Assembly: GCF_005233875.1 (NCBI RefSeq) | Contig: NZ_SZPZ01000004.1 | Location: forward strand, 372,001-436,000 | DNA: 64,000 bases | Source of the DNA: Kribbella jiaozuonensis | GTDB taxonomy: Bacteria; Actinomycetota; Actinomycetes; Propionibacteriales; Kribbellaceae | Direction: 5' to 3' | Translations under genes and position numbers: made by a program | Notes under the pieces: generated by a model | What the model saw: only the letters and a program-made list of their open reading frames with translations | Databases searched by the model: none | Told to the model about the DNA's origin: nothing | Shown: positions 8,716 through 16,499 of the stretch, in pieces | Layout of the letters: each line of letters begins with the position of its first letter | Numbering within the stretch: position 1 is the first letter of the stretch

Positions 8716-10776
8716 TCAGCCCGGCAGGCTGCCGAGGACCCGGCTGGGTGGGGCGACGAAGCGCTCGACGGGCAACCCCTGCAAGGCCTCGCGCATGGCG
8801 GACTCCCATAGCGGTCCCGCCGTACCGGAGCCCGTCGGGTCGGCGATGTCCTGGCCGTTCAGTTGGTGGCCGAACATCAGGTTCGTGTACGGCGGGGTCG
8901 CGTCGGCGACCACGGCCGCCGCGGCGAGGTTCGGGGTGTAACCGGAGAACCAGACGGCGAGGTTGTTGTTGATGGTGCCGGTCTTGCCGGCCAGGTCCCA
9001 GTTGCCGAAGGACAGGTTGCCGCCGGTGCCGCCCGGCTGCATGACCGCGCTCAGCACCCGGTTCACACCATCGGCGACCCACGGTTGGAGAACCTGCTTG
9101 CAGGACTCGGCCGGCGTCGCGATCGCCTTTCCGGCCTGATCGGTGATGGACGTGACCAGCAGCGGCTGGCAGTAGACACCGCGGGCGGCGAAGGTCGCGT
9201 ACGCATCGGAGAGCATCAGTGGAGTCACGTAGCCGACTCCGAGCGTGAACGACACCACCTGGTCCAGCGGCTTCAGCGTCTGCGCGTTGTACATCCCGAG
9301 CTTGGCTGCGATCGTCGCAGGTGCGCACAGTCCGGTCTTCTCGGAAAGTTGCAGGAAGTACGTGTTCACGGAGTACCGGGCCGCGTCGACCATGGTGAAG
9401 TCACCGCTCCGGGTCGAGTTCTGCGGCTGGTAGTTCAGGTCCCGGGTGGAGCCGTCGCAGGTCCGGAAGCGGACGCCGCTCAGGTCGATCTGCTGGGGCG
9501 AATTGATCTTGTAGTCGATCGGGATGCCCTGCTGGATCGCGGCGGCGATCGTGAACGCCTTCATCGTCGAGCCGTTCTGGAACCCGCCGTACCCGCCGGC
9601 GTAGGACTTCTCGACGTTGTAGTTGTACGCCGTCTCGTCGCGGCCCTCGCCGTACGGCTTGCTCTGCACCATCGCCTCGACCAGCCCGGTCCCCGGCTGT
9701 ACCACGGTGATCGCGGCGATCGTGTTGTCGGTCGGCTTGGTGTGCTCGTCGACCGAGCGCTGCGCGGCCGCCTGGATCCGCGGGTCCAGCGAGGTCCGGA
9801 TCGTCAGGCCGCCGGTCTTCAGGTCGCGGTCGCGCTCCTGGACGGTGTCGCCGAGCGCCGGATTCTGCAGCAGCTTGGACAGGACGTACTCGCAGTAGAA
9901 GGGGTACGGCGAGTTGGCGCAGCCGTTCGGCACGGTGCGCACCTGCGACAGGTCGATCACTGGCGTTCGCATCGCCGTGTTCGCCTCGGCGACCGAGATC
10001 ACGCCGAGCTGGAGCATCCGCGCGATCACGGTGTCGCGACGGTCCTTGGCCGGCATCGGGTTGCTCACCGGGTCGTAGCCGCTCGGGTTCTTCACGATGC
10101 CGGCCAGCATCGCCGCCTCCGGCAGCGTGAGTTGGGAGGCGTTGACGCCGAAGTAGTGCTGGGCGGCCGACTGGACGCCGTACGTCCCGTCGCCGAAGTT
10201 GGCCAGATTCAGGTACTTGTCGAGGATCTCGTCCTTGGAGAACTGCTGCTCGACAGCGATCGCGTACCGGAGCTCGGTCAGCTTGCGCTGGTACGTCGGC
10301 GCGGTCGCCGCACGCTGCTCGGCCGGCGTACGCGCGTTCTCCAGCAGGGTGAGCTTCACGTACTGCTGGGTGATGCTCGAGCCGCCCTGCTGCGTGCCGT
10401 CGGCGTGGTTGCGGATCATCGCCCGCAGCGTGCCCTGCAGGTCGAGCGCGCCGTGCTGGTAGAACCGCGAGTCTTCGATCGCGACGATCGCCTGCCGCAT
10501 GCTCGGCGCGATCTTGTCCAACCCGACCGGCACCCGGTTCTCGTCGTACAGGGTCGCGATCAGGCTGCCGTCGTCGGCCAGGATCCGCGTCCGCACATCC
10601 GGCGGCTGTGCGGTCAGCTGCTGCGGCAACCCGCGCAGCGAGTCCACCACCTCCTCGCTGCCGAACCCTGTCAACCCTGCTAGCGGTACCACCAGCCCGG
10701 CGACCAGCGCACCAGCCATCGCACTGACGCCGAACAACCTCGCCAGCAACCGGAATCCACCCCGACCGGTGCGCAC
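8716..10776 (-). CDS. Class A penicillin-binding protein (transglycosylase/transpeptidase)
   Basis: This bifunctional peptidoglycan synthase has 686 residues and an N-terminal membrane anchor (about 12-36). The GT51 transglycosylase domain carries the catalytic Glu101 in IEDSRFYQHG and the GGSSITQQYVK motif. The transpeptidase has the nucleophile Ser403 in STMK, an SVN motif (YSVNTYF) and Lys598 in GKTGT. No PASTA repeats follow, so it is a short class A PBP. The start is a GTG that lies 6 bases after TAGCTT, a candidate -10, with no proper ribosome site between, consistent with leaderless expression. It lies between a kinase gene that is convergent with it and the response-regulator/kinase operon on the same strand. 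Confidence 0.95.
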   Translation of the reverse strand: MRTGRGGFRLLARLFGVSAMAGALVAGLVVPLAGLTGFGSEEVVDSLRGLPQQLTAQPPDVRTRILADDGSLIATLYDENRVPVGLDKIAPSMRQAIVAIEDSRFYQHGALDLQGTLRAMIRNHADGTQQGGSSITQQYVKLTLLENARTPAEQRAATAPTYQRKLTELRYAIAVEQQFSKDEILDKYLNLANFGDGTYGVQSAAQHYFGVNASQLTLPEAAMLAGIVKNPSGYDPVSNPMPAKDRRDTVIARMLQLGVISVAEANTAMRTPVIDLSQVRTVPNGCANSPYPFYCEYVLSKLLQNPALGDTVQERDRDLKTGGLTIRTSLDPRIQAAAQRSVDEHTKPTDNTIAAITVVQPGTGLVEAMVQSKPYGEGRDETAYNYNVEKSYAGGYGGFQNGSTMKAFTIAAAIQQGIPIDYKINSPQQIDLSGVRFRTCDGSTRDLNYQPQNSTRSGDFTMVDAARYSVNTYFLQLSEKTGLCAPATIAAKLGMYNAQTLKPLDQVVSFTLGVGYVTPLMLSDAYATFAARGVYCQPLLVTSITDQAGKAIATPAESCKQVLQPWVADGVNRVLSAVMQPGGTGGNLSFGNWDLAGKTGTINNNLAVWFSGYTPNLAAAAVVADATPPYTNLMFGHQLNGQDIADPTGSGTAGPLWESAMREALQGLPVERFVAPPSRVLGSLPG

Positions 10777-10846
10777 TCCCCCAAGCTAGCTCGCGATCCC
10801 AGCCCACACACGGCTCTCTCAGCGCCGTCTCATCCAGCACCAGACT

Positions 10847-10861
10847 GTTGCTTTAAGCAAC
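10847..10861. promoter_or_regulatory. Palindrome upstream of the penicillin-binding protein gene
   Basis: GTTGCTTTAAGCAAC has 7-base perfect arms around one central base. It lies about 70 bases before the PBP start and just after the kinase stop. It could be an operator; the arms are too short and lack a T-tract for a convincing terminator. Confidence 0.3.
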
Positions 10862-10867
10862 GGAGTC

Positions 10868-12124
10868 CTACGAGGGCGCGGCGCTCGGCAGGCGGACCGT
10901 CAACGTCGAGGTTCCGGCGATCGTGACCGTGCCGCGGTGGCGTCGGACGATCTCGGCAACGATGGCCAGGCCGAGACCGGCTCCACCGGTTTCGCGACCG
11001 CGCGCGCCGTCCAGGCGAACGAACCGGTCGAACACCCGGGCGCGCTCGGACGGCGGGATGCCCGGTCCGTCGTCGGCGACCGTGAGTACGACGGTATCGC
11101 CGGCCTCGGCCAGGCCCAGCCTGATCTCGGACCGGGCGTGGCGGGCCGCGTTGCCGGTGAGGTTGCGGATCATCCGGGTCAGCGCCGACTCGTCACCGAG
11201 GACCTGGCCGCCCGACACGCCGGACGTCACCACCGCGAGTCCAGTCGCCGAGCGCAATCGACGAGCTTCGGTGATGAGCAGGTCGTCCAGATCGACCGGT
11301 GTGTGCGGCAGAACGGCGGGCTGCTCGCCTGAGCTGGCCAGCAGAAGCAGGTCGTCGACGAGTTGCTGCATGCGCACGTCCTCGGCCAGAACCGTTTCCG
11401 CCAGCTCTTCCGGTGTTGTTCGCTCGGGATGTGCCGCCGCTACCTCGGCGTGCTGGCGGATCGTGGCGATCGGCGACCGCAGCTCGTGCGCCGCGTCGGA
11501 GACGAAGCGCTGCTGAGCCTCGTGGGTGGTCTGGAGCCGGTCGAGCATCCGGTTCATCGTGGCGCCGAGCCGGCCGATCTCGTCCCGGCGAGTGGCCGGG
11601 ACGCGACGGTGCAGCTCGGTCGCGGAGATCTCGTCGACCTCGCGCCGGATCGCCGTCACGGGCGCGAGCATGCGACCGGTCACGACCCAGGTCACGGCGC
11701 CGACGACCAACATCATCAGCGGTACGCCGATCACCAGCACGCGGCGGACGAACCGGGTCGAGTCGAGCACGTCCACCAGCGGACGGCCAACCACGACCTC
11801 GTCGCCGCTCGAGGCCTTCGCCGCCGCGAACACGAAGTCTTCGCCGTGGCCGGGCGGCTCGACGGAGACACACTGCGAACCCGGCGACGCCAGAGGTGTG
11901 CCGCCGCCCACGAGGCGGCCGGACCGATCTGTCACCTGGACGATCTCGCTGGTGGATGACGACGAGCCTCCACCGGCCACGGCCAGTTGAGCCGCGCGGT
12001 CGCGGGCGTCTTGGCAGACCTGATCTGTGAGCACAGAACCGAGCAGCGCGACGAGTATCAAGGCACCCCCGACCAGGGCCAGACCGACCACGAGGACCGC
12101 GGCCACTGTCACCCGCGCACGCAC
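10868..12124 (-). CDS. Sensor histidine kinase with HAMP domain
   Basis: This is a complete kinase of 418 residues. A signal-anchor helix (about 6-30) is followed by a short extracytoplasmic sensor with a Ser-rich patch and a second helix (about 130-150). HAMP and HisKA come next, with the phospho-acceptor His in DAAHELRSPIATIRQ, and then the HATPase boxes MIRNLTGNAARHA, DDGPGIP, VFDRFVRLDG and GAGLGLAIV. Its first 16 bases overlap the end of the response regulator at 12109-12783, so the two are co-translated and form a cognate pair. No promoter of its own is evident. Confidence 0.95.
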   Translation of the reverse strand: MRARVTVAAVLVVGLALVGGALILVALLGSVLTDQVCQDARDRAAQLAVAGGGSSSSTSEIVQVTDRSGRLVGGGTPLASPGSQCVSVEPPGHGEDFVFAAAKASSGDEVVVGRPLVDVLDSTRFVRRVLVIGVPLMMLVVGAVTWVVTGRMLAPVTAIRREVDEISATELHRRVPATRRDEIGRLGATMNRMLDRLQTTHEAQQRFVSDAAHELRSPIATIRQHAEVAAAHPERTTPEELAETVLAEDVRMQQLVDDLLLLASSGEQPAVLPHTPVDLDDLLITEARRLRSATGLAVVTSGVSGGQVLGDESALTRMIRNLTGNAARHARSEIRLGLAEAGDTVVLTVADDGPGIPPSERARVFDRFVRLDGARGRETGGAGLGLAIVAEIVRRHRGTVTIAGTSTLTVRLPSAAPS

Positions 12125-12783
12125 GGCTGCTCCTCGAGGCGGTACCCCGATCCTCGCAGGGTGGTGATGGAGCCGTCGCCGAGCTTCCGGCGCAGGCGTC
12201 GGACATACACCTCGACGATGTTCGGGTCGCCGTCGAAGTCGTCGTCCCAGAGCTCGGCGAGGATCGTCCGCTTCGACACCACCTGCCCGCGTCGGCGGAT
12301 CAGGAACTCCAGCAACGACAACTCACGCGCGGTCAGCGCCAGTACGTCGGCGCCGAGCCAGGCCGTCCTCGCCGCGGGATCCAGCCGCAGCTCTCCCGCC
12401 TCGATGACACACGGCCGTTCGGCGGCGCCGCGTCGTACCAAGGCTCGCAGCCGGGCGATCAGTACGGCGTACGAGAACGGTTTGGTCAGGTAGTCGTCGG
12501 CGCCGTTGTCGAGGGCACGGACCTGGTCGGTGTCCGCGTTCCTTGCCGTCAGCATCAAGATCGGCGTCCAGACCTGCTCGGCGCGGAGCGTCCGGCAGAT
12601 CGTCAGCCCATCGATCCCGGGCAGCATCAGGTCCAGCAGCACGACGCCGTACGGATGCTCGCGGGCGAGCCACAGCCCGTCCGTGCCGGTCAGCGCGACG
12701 TCGACCGCGTACCCCTCGGCCTCCAGGCCGCTGCGCAACCCGGCCGCCAGCCGCGGCTCGTCCTCGACTACGAGTGCCCGCAT
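12109..12783 (-). CDS. OmpR-family response regulator
   Basis: This response regulator has 224 residues from the ATG; a GTG directly before it could also be used. The receiver has LVVEDEP, phospho-acceptor Asp in VLLDLMLPG, MLTAR and TKPFS; the winged-helix part ends in TLRGSGYRLEE. A clear ribosome site (GGAGG, about 12793-12789) precedes the start. The gene is the first of a regulator/kinase operon and is divergent from an ABC-2 exporter. TTCAG direct repeats lie on both sides of the shared intergenic region, so this regulator probably controls both itself and the exporter. Confidence 0.95.
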   Translation of the reverse strand: MRALVVEDEPRLAAGLRSGLEAEGYAVDVALTGTDGLWLAREHPYGVVLLDLMLPGIDGLTICRTLRAEQVWTPILMLTARNADTDQVRALDNGADDYLTKPFSYAVLIARLRALVRRGAAERPCVIEAGELRLDPAARTAWLGADVLALTARELSLLEFLIRRRGQVVSKRTILAELWDDDFDGDPNIVEVYVRRLRRKLGDGSITTLRGSGYRLEEQPCVRG

Positions 12784-12799
12784 CACCCACCTCCAGGCG

Positions 12800-12832
12800 A
12801 TCCTCCTTCATTCTGGCTGAATCCCGGCTGAA
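12800..12832 (-). promoter_or_regulatory. TTCAG direct-repeat box before response regulator 12783
   Basis: On the minus strand TTCAG lies at 12832-12828 and 12821-12817 (11-base period). Eleven bases later GAGGAT (12805-12800) keeps the A2 and T6 of a -10. A 16-base leader with GGAGG follows. It is the weakest of the five -10 matches but has identical geometry. Confidence 0.5.
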
Positions 12833-12840
12833 TGCAGCGG

Positions 12841-12884
12841 TTCAGCGAGGGTTCAGCGAGGGTTCAGCCGGCCGGACCTACCGT
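12841..12884 (+). promoter_or_regulatory. Triple TTCAG direct-repeat box before the ABC-2 exporter
   Basis: TTCAG occurs three times, at 12841, 12852 and 12863, each 11 bases apart (unit TTCAGCGAGGG). Eleven bases after the last copy is TACCGT (12879-12884), and 6 bases later the ATG at 12891. The three phased half-sites strongly suggest cooperative binding of an OmpR-type regulator as the activator of the exporter. Confidence 0.65.
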
Positions 12885-12890
12885 CGGCCC

Positions 12891-13622
12891 ATGGCTGCCA
12901 TCGAGGCGATCGACCTCACCAAGCGGTACGGCGCACGCATCGCCGTCGATGCGCTCGCCTTCAGCGCCGAGCCGGGCGAGGTGATCGGCCTGCTCGGGCC
13001 GAACGGCGCCGGGAAGACGACCACGATCCGCCTGCTGACGACGATCCTCGAGCCCAGCTCGGGCACCTTCACGGTCGCCGGCACATCAGGCGATCGGCCG
13101 GATCGGATCCGGCAGCGGATCGGCGTACTGCCGGAGAGCGCGGGCTATCCCGCTCGTCAGACCGGCTCGGAGTACCTGCAGTATGCCGCGCGACTCTTCG
13201 GCCGGAACCGTACTGACGCACGCACGGTGGCCGAGCGATTGCTGGGCGAGGTCGGTCTCGCGGATCGCGGCAACAGCCGGATCTCGACGTACAGCCGTGG
13301 GATGCGCCAACGGCTGGGGATCGCCAGGGCTTTGGTCAACGATCCGGTCGTCGTGTTCCTCGACGAACCGACACTCGGCCTGGATCCGGCCGGTCAACGG
13401 GAGATCCTTGCGACGATCAGCGATATCGCGGGCCGCCGCGGCGCGACTGTGGTGCTGTCGACGCACACGCTGACCGAGGTCGAGGAAGTCTGTGGCGCCG
13501 TGATCATCCTCGACCACGGACAGCTCCGCGCCAGCGGCCCGATCGACGAGGTCGTCGCCGGTACGGGCAGCCTGAGGACGACGTTCCTCGCGCTGACCGA
13601 GAACCCCGGCGGCCAGTCATGA
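12891..13622 (+). CDS. ABC-2 type exporter ATP-binding protein
   Basis: This ATPase of 243 residues resembles drug/antibiotic exporters (CcmA/DrrA-like). Walker A is GPNGAGKTT, the signature is YSRGMRQRLGIARA, Walker B is VVFLDEPTLGLD and the switch His is in STHTL. The ATG lies 6 bases after a TACCGT -10 and has no ribosome site, so a leaderless start is likely. It overlaps the permease by four bases. Expression is probably driven by the regulator at 12109-12783 through the triple TTCAG box, so the exporter may protect against the envelope signal sensed by the kinase at 10868. Confidence 0.93.
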   Translation: MAAIEAIDLTKRYGARIAVDALAFSAEPGEVIGLLGPNGAGKTTTIRLLTTILEPSSGTFTVAGTSGDRPDRIRQRIGVLPESAGYPARQTGSEYLQYAARLFGRNRTDARTVAERLLGEVGLADRGNSRISTYSRGMRQRLGIARALVNDPVVVFLDEPTLGLDPAGQREILATISDIAGRRGATVVLSTHTLTEVEEVCGAVIILDHGQLRASGPIDEVVAGTGSLRTTFLALTENPGGQS

Positions 13623-14374
13623 CGGCCTGGCACGTGGTCGCCGAACGCGAGAGCCGGGACCTCTGGATCGGGGGACGCGGTCCGGTCCTGGCGTTCGGGT
13701 TCAGTGTGCTGCTCAGCGCGATGACGTACCTGGCCGCGACCAACCGGGCGATGAACTTCCTCGAACGGCGGGAGGCGGTGAACCTCACGGTCCAGGTCGC
13801 CCTGGCCGTCGGGGTCCTGCTCACCGTCGTGGTCAACGCGGACGCGATCAGCGGCGAACGCGAACGCGGAACCCTGGAAAGCCTCCTCCTGACCCCGGCC
13901 TCCCGGCGGGCGATCGTGCTCGGCAAACTCATGGCCGCGTCGACCATGTGGCTCGCCTGCCTGATCGTCACACTCCCTTACCTGTGGGTCCTCGGCGGCG
14001 CCGGGTCGGCCACCGTTCTCGCCCTCACCGTCGGGACGCTGGTCGCGATCGGGCTCGGCGGTATCGGCCTGCTCTTCAGCGCCTGGTCCAACTCGAACAA
14101 GGCCAGCCTCGCCGGCGGCCTCCTCCTGCTCCTCGTGCTGTTCGCCCCGACCCAGCTTCCCGCGTTGCCGAAGACCGGATTCGGCCAGGCACTGACCCGG
14201 ATCAACCCGATCGGATCAGCTCTGCATTACATGTCGCCGATCATCGTCAACCGCCGCAGCTGGACGCACGATCTCAGCTACCTCGTCGCGCCGACGGTGA
14301 TCGCCATTGTCGTGCTCGCCGCTCTGATCGGCTTCGCCCCACGACTCGTCCGACTGACAGCAGGCTCGCGATGA
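13619..14374 (+). CDS. ABC-2 type permease
   Basis: This membrane subunit of 251 residues has about six hydrophobic helices. The ABC-2 hallmark segment GERERGTLESLLLTPASR in the first cytoplasmic loop is where the ATPase docks. It overlaps the ATPase stop and the next gene by ATGA tetranucleotides, so the three genes form one tightly coupled operon. The substrate is unknown. Confidence 0.9.
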   Translation: MTAWHVVAERESRDLWIGGRGPVLAFGFSVLLSAMTYLAATNRAMNFLERREAVNLTVQVALAVGVLLTVVVNADAISGERERGTLESLLLTPASRRAIVLGKLMAASTMWLACLIVTLPYLWVLGGAGSATVLALTVGTLVAIGLGGIGLLFSAWSNSNKASLAGGLLLLLVLFAPTQLPALPKTGFGQALTRINPIGSALHYMSPIIVNRRSWTHDLSYLVAPTVIAIVVLAALIGFAPRLVRLTAGSR

Positions 14375-14817
14375 ACATCCTCAATCTGCTCGCGACAGTC
14401 CTGCTCGCGAACCCCACCGTGACCATGAACCACGACGAACTCACCGCACGGCTGGGCCAAACCCTCACCGTCGAATCGGTCGTCAACAGCCCCGGCGCGG
14501 CCATCGCCCACCTCAACGTCGTCAGCCTCGACGGCGTGTACGTCGACCTCGAGGACTGGACCCAGGACGTCGCCCAACCCGTACCGGCCGGCGGCGAGAC
14601 CCAGCTCGACTGGGAGTTCCAGGCTGTCAACCCGGGCCACTTCGCGGTCTACGTCGTACTCATCCCCCGGAACGGCGCCCTCGTCGCCGGCCCGGCGGTA
14701 CACGTCACCGTCGCCCCACGCCAGAACCTCGACACCACCGGCGCACTGACGGTCGCCATCGCCGTACCACTCCTCCTCGGCGCCGGCGTCCTGCTCAGCC
14801 ACCGGAGAACCCGATGA
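14371..14817 (+). CDS. Small secreted/membrane protein with an NPCBM-associated-like beta domain
   Basis: This protein of 148 residues has a weak N-terminal signal (about 1-14), a beta-rich extracytoplasmic domain (about 15-112) and a C-terminal membrane helix (about 118-140) ending in basic residues. The spacing of QTLTVESVVNSPG and GGETQLDWEFQ is reminiscent of NEW3/CARDB domains that sit next to ABC-2 permeases; the family assignment is tentative. It overlaps the permease stop by ATGA. An ATG overlapping its own stop (14814) opens only a 33-codon frame, so the operon may once have continued. Confidence 0.75.
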   Translation: MNILNLLATVLLANPTVTMNHDELTARLGQTLTVESVVNSPGAAIAHLNVVSLDGVYVDLEDWTQDVAQPVPAGGETQLDWEFQAVNPGHFAVYVVLIPRNGALVAGPAVHVTVAPRQNLDTTGALTVAIAVPLLLGAGVLLSHRRTR

Positions 14818-14839
14818 ACACCCACGTACTGTCCGTCGA

Positions 14840-15661
14840 TCAGCTGCCGATGGCGTTCTTCAGTTGGGTGGCGAAGAAGCGCTCGACGGTCGGGAGGATC
14901 CTGCGGCCGGAGTGAGCGACGCCGTCGACGAGGTCGAAGGTGATGTCGAGGCCGTGGGAGCGGTAGTTCTGCTCCAAGGTGCGGAGCCGCTCGATCCGGG
15001 TGGTGCCGGTGAGTTCGGCGCCGTCCATCCAGTTCGACTCGCCGCGGTTCATGATCTCCCAGGTCTCGATGTCCTCGGAGCCGACGACGAGCTGGATCGG
15101 GACCCGGCGGAGCGCGTCGAAGTCGATCGACTGACCGAACCGCTCCTCGAAACCCTTCGTACCGAGCCACCACGGCAGGCTGTCGTCCAGTTGGGTGATC
15201 CGGCCGGGTGCGCCGATCGATGCAGCGGCCAGACGGTCCGGATGCAGGTAGAGGAACCGGTGGGCGAACTGCCCGCCGCCGGAGAAGCCGTGCAGGTAGA
15301 ACCGCTCGGCCGCGACCGGGAACCGCTCCGCCACCTCGTCCACGATCGCCAGCAGCATCCGGTCGAAGCGGATCCCCTGGTACTCGATGAACTTGAAGTT
15401 GTGCAGGTCGGCCGGATCGACCAGCCCGGCCGGGAAGATCGGCGTCAGTACGACGACGCCGTACTCCTCGGCGAAGTCCGCCGACTGGTCGCGGTAGTTG
15501 GTCGCGGACCGCGCCGTACCGTGCTGGATCACGACCAGCGGCACGCGCTCGTCGCCGGTCAGCCGGCGTGGAACGTAGAGGCAGTAGTGCAGCCGCGGAT
15601 CGATCCGGGACGCGAAGATCGGGGTCTTGCCGCGTTGGTAGACGGTCGCGGTGTCAGTCAT
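14840..15661 (-). CDS. Alpha/beta hydrolase (esterase/feruloyl-esterase-like), block A
   Basis: This hydrolase has 273 residues. It has an oxyanion region (VVIQHGTARSATN) and the nucleophile Ser127 in GFSGGGQFAHRF, with a late Asp/His pair (VDGVAHSG) completing a Ser-Asp-His triad. No signal peptide is visible, so it acts in the cytoplasm. It closely resembles the hydrolase at 55372-56232, where the family sits beside a C45 hydrolase and a ferric-chelate importer. It is the last gene of the tldD-led operon, 13 bases after the reductase, with GAGGA before the ATG. By context it may cleave an ester in an imported chelate, as Fes/IroE-type enzymes do; that role is inferred. Confidence 0.85.
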   Translation of the reverse strand: MTDTATVYQRGKTPIFASRIDPRLHYCLYVPRRLTGDERVPLVVIQHGTARSATNYRDQSADFAEEYGVVVLTPIFPAGLVDPADLHNFKFIEYQGIRFDRMLLAIVDEVAERFPVAAERFYLHGFSGGGQFAHRFLYLHPDRLAAASIGAPGRITQLDDSLPWWLGTKGFEERFGQSIDFDALRRVPIQLVVGSEDIETWEIMNRGESNWMDGAELTGTTRIERLRTLEQNYRSHGLDITFDLVDGVAHSGRRILPTVERFFATQLKNAIGS

Positions 15662-15674
15662 GGGAGTCCTCGAT

Positions 15675-16499
15675 TCACCGACCTGTCCGGTCGGCCTGCT
15701 CGCTGATCTGGTTGGTTCGGTCGCGGCCGGCTTCGGTCGCGGCCATGACGGCGCCGCGGACACCGGCCTTCTCGAGTTCGCGGATGGCGGTGATGGTGGT
15801 GCCGCCCGGACTGCTCACGGCCGCGCGTAGGTGCACCGGGTCGTCGCCCGAGTCGCGGAGCATGGCCGCGGCACCGACTGCCGTCTGGATCACCATCTCC
15901 TCGGACAACGCGCGGGGCAGTCCGAGGAGTACGCCGGCGTCGATCAGCGCCTCGGCGAAGTAGAAGAAGAACGCCGGGCCGCTGCCGGAGAAGGCTGTGA
16001 TTGCGTTCAGCTGCGTTTCGGGGACGCGGACGACCTTGCCGACTGCTCGGAGGAGGGATTCGGCGCGGTCCAAGTGTGTGTCCTCGGCGTATGCGCCTGC
16101 GCTGATCGCGGTGATGGCTTGGCCGACCGAGGCTGCCGTATTCGGCATCGCGCGTACGACGGGTGTCTTCGGCAGGTCGCTCTCGACGCGCGCCGTGCTG
16201 ACGCCGCCGATGACCGAGATGACGAGGTGGTCGGGCGTCAGGTGCTCGGCGAGCCGGGGCAGCAGGTCCTCGATGTGGTACGGCTTCACCATGAGGACCA
16301 CGGTGTCTGACGCTCGGACGGCCTCGGCCAGCTCGGGGGTCGAGACGCCGAAGCGCTCGCGCAGGTACGCCGCTCTGTCGGGCAGCTGCTCGACCACAGA
16401 GATCTGGTCCCGATCGACGAGCGGGGTATCGCCGTCGAGCAGCCCGGACAGGAGGGCAGCGCAGATGTTGCCGCCGCCAACGATCGCGAGTCCCTTCAT
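15675..16499 (-). CDS. Pyrroline-5-carboxylate reductase-like enzyme
   Basis: This NAD(P)H-dependent oxidoreductase of the ProC family has 274 residues. A Rossmann start (IVGGGNICAALLSGLL) is followed by the family motifs RAMPNTAASVG, FSGSGPAFFF and VSSPGGTT. ProC enzymes reduce pyrroline-5-carboxylate to proline; paralogs act on other cyclic imines such as piperideine-carboxylate. Its place between a racemase/epimerase and an esterase, in an operon with a kinase/phospholyase fusion, suggests a catabolic or interconverting role and not housekeeping proline synthesis. The start overlaps the racemase stop by ATGA. Confidence 0.88.
   Translation of the reverse strand: MKGLAIVGGGNICAALLSGLLDGDTPLVDRDQISVVEQLPDRAAYLRERFGVSTPELAEAVRASDTVVLMVKPYHIEDLLPRLAEHLTPDHLVISVIGGVSTARVESDLPKTPVVRAMPNTAASVGQAITAISAGAYAEDTHLDRAESLLRAVGKVVRVPETQLNAITAFSGSGPAFFFYFAEALIDAGVLLGLPRALSEEMVIQTAVGAAAMLRDSGDDPVHLRAAVSSPGGTTITAIRELEKAGVRGAVMAATEAGRDRTNQISEQADRTGR

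Noticed and set aside
8863-10683. Plus-strand open frame of 606 codons opposite the penicillin-binding protein
   Set aside because: Arg/Val-rich antisense shadow with no recognisable fold; the minus strand carries intact PBP motifs.
10817-10833. TCTCAG-N5-TCTCAT upstream of the penicillin-binding protein gene as a sixth direct-repeat box
   Set aside because: Period is 11 bases, but no nAnnnT follows at 11 bases, the second half-site deviates, and the box points away from the only downstream gene.
14814-14915. A 33-codon gene starting at the ATGA after the ABC-2 operon
   Set aside because: It lies mostly inside the end of the esterase gene on the other strand, has no domain and is best seen as a remnant or chance frame.
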